This document shows positions 34,886 to 35,392 of a stretch of DNA of 35,392 bases, in pieces. The stretch lies in assembly GCA_001940985.1 (NCBI GenBank), contig MSHB01000022.1, forward strand, positions 1-35,392, written 5' to 3'. The notes beneath the pieces were generated by a model. That model was not told the DNA's origin. It did not search any database and saw only the letters and a list, made by a program, of their open reading frames with translations. Numbering within the stretch: the stretch's first letter is position 1; every line of letters starts with the position of its first letter. The translations under genes were made by a program, and so were the position numbers. The stretch is from Mollicutes bacterium Phil14 (lineage in GTDB: Bacteria > Bacillota_I > Bacilli_A > ML615J-28 > CAG-698).

Positions 34886-35392
34886 TCAAGATATTTTTAA
34901 AATCCAAGAATCTAAAAACTTCATCTCTTCTTCTGTGTGAAACCAGTGTTCTCCGCCTTTCATTATTTCTAAAGTTGCATTAATTCTTTTTGCGAAGCTA
35001 CTAATAGTTTCTAAAGAAGTTAAATGATCAAACTCACCATATAAGATATTGGTTTTAACATCCCATTTTATAGGATTATCTCTAACATAACAAAGATAGT
35101 CATATGATAAAACCTCATTAAAGTTAGTAACTATTTCTTTCTTTAAAGAAAGTTCATTTTCAGTAACATTTGCCCATTTCATCATATTATAAATTAACTT
35201 TTCCATATCAACAATCGGTGAAATTAAAAAAGCAACATCAATTTGTTCTTTTGTAAGAGAAGACATTGAAAAAAATGCTCCAATACTATTTGCTAAAAGA
35301 ATAACAAAATCATATTTTTCTTTTAGTGTATCAAAATACTCTTTAAATTCTTTTTTTGCATCCCAAGGTGTAGTTGATTTGTAATCGTAACC
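34886..35392 (-). CDS. Alpha/beta hydrolase, N-terminal part outside the window
   Basis: The 168 visible codons are the C-terminal part of an alpha/beta hydrolase and stay open to the right edge. The nucleophile elbow reads LLANSIGAFF (serine in N-S-I-G), the acid is in GEFDHLTS, and the catalytic histidine in GGEHWFHTEEE. A lid-like insert lies between. These are esterase or lipase-like cytoplasmic enzymes without a predictable substrate. Confidence 0.85.
   Translation of the reverse strand, partial: GYDYKSTTPWDAKKEFKEYFDTLKEKYDFVILLANSIGAFFSMSSLTKEQIDVAFLISPIVDMEKLIYNMMKWANVTENELSLKKEIVTNFNEVLSYDYLCYVRDNPIKWDVKTNILYGEFDHLTSLETISSFAKRINATLEIMKGGEHWFHTEEEMKFLDSWILKIS

Overview
The window is AT-rich, bacterial and uses the standard genetic code: TGA serves as a real stop, for example in rtcB and the MalG-like permease, and Trp is TGG. 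The gene set fits a fermentative low-GC Firmicute of the Bacilli/Erysipelotrichia/RF39-like gut type. It includes pyruvate:ferredoxin oxidoreductase, IspH, EF-P, class II LysRS, Hsp33, RpiR/GH4/ABC sugar genes and extended -10 promoters. No phage, IS element or CRISPR array is visible. Most genes lie on the minus strand; ispH and hslO-M42 lie on the plus strand.

Layout. 1-1554: secreted purple-acid-phosphatase-like enzyme, cut by the window edge. 1702-4229: efp, a LacX-type mutarotase and ispH, the last two divergent. 4227-5938: a damaged lipid locus, with a DUF368/diacylglycerol-kinase chimera followed by a frameshifted plsC. 6068-11140: the most unusual region. It holds two WYL-domain proteins, then a terminator, a non-coding region carrying a perfect tRNA T-arm in an otherwise non-tRNA structure, a 111-nt long-hairpin leader, a slipin (SPFH/Band-7) gene and the RNA ligase gene rtcB. 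This matches the described pairing of Band-7 and RtcB proteins with a tRNA-like RNA, proposed to act in RNA repair. 11281-12349: two tandem paralogous membrane-anchored proteins of unknown function behind a leader with a terminator hairpin. 12562-16110: PFOR.

16274-26982 is one approximately 10.7-kb operon: GH4 glycosidase, ChbG/YdjC deacetylase, sugar ABC transporter (ATPase, two permeases, lipoprotein binding protein), Gfo/Idh/MocA oxidoreductase, RDD membrane protein, GNAT acetyltransferase and a phosphodiesterase of the alkaline-phosphatase superfamily. A separately transcribed RpiR regulator (27117-27872) lies just upstream and probably controls it. The set looks like import and intracellular breakdown of a modified oligosaccharide.

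28001-35392: lysS, tRNA-Tyr and tRNA-Gln, a divergent phosphate acyltransferase-like protein, a two-gene operon (YcxB-like membrane protein and a helical hypothetical), the divergent hslO-M42 peptidase operon, a decayed ABC exporter gene and a partial alpha/beta hydrolase at the right edge.

Rho-independent terminators separate nearly all transcription units. Several minus-strand promoters share the element TGATATAAT.
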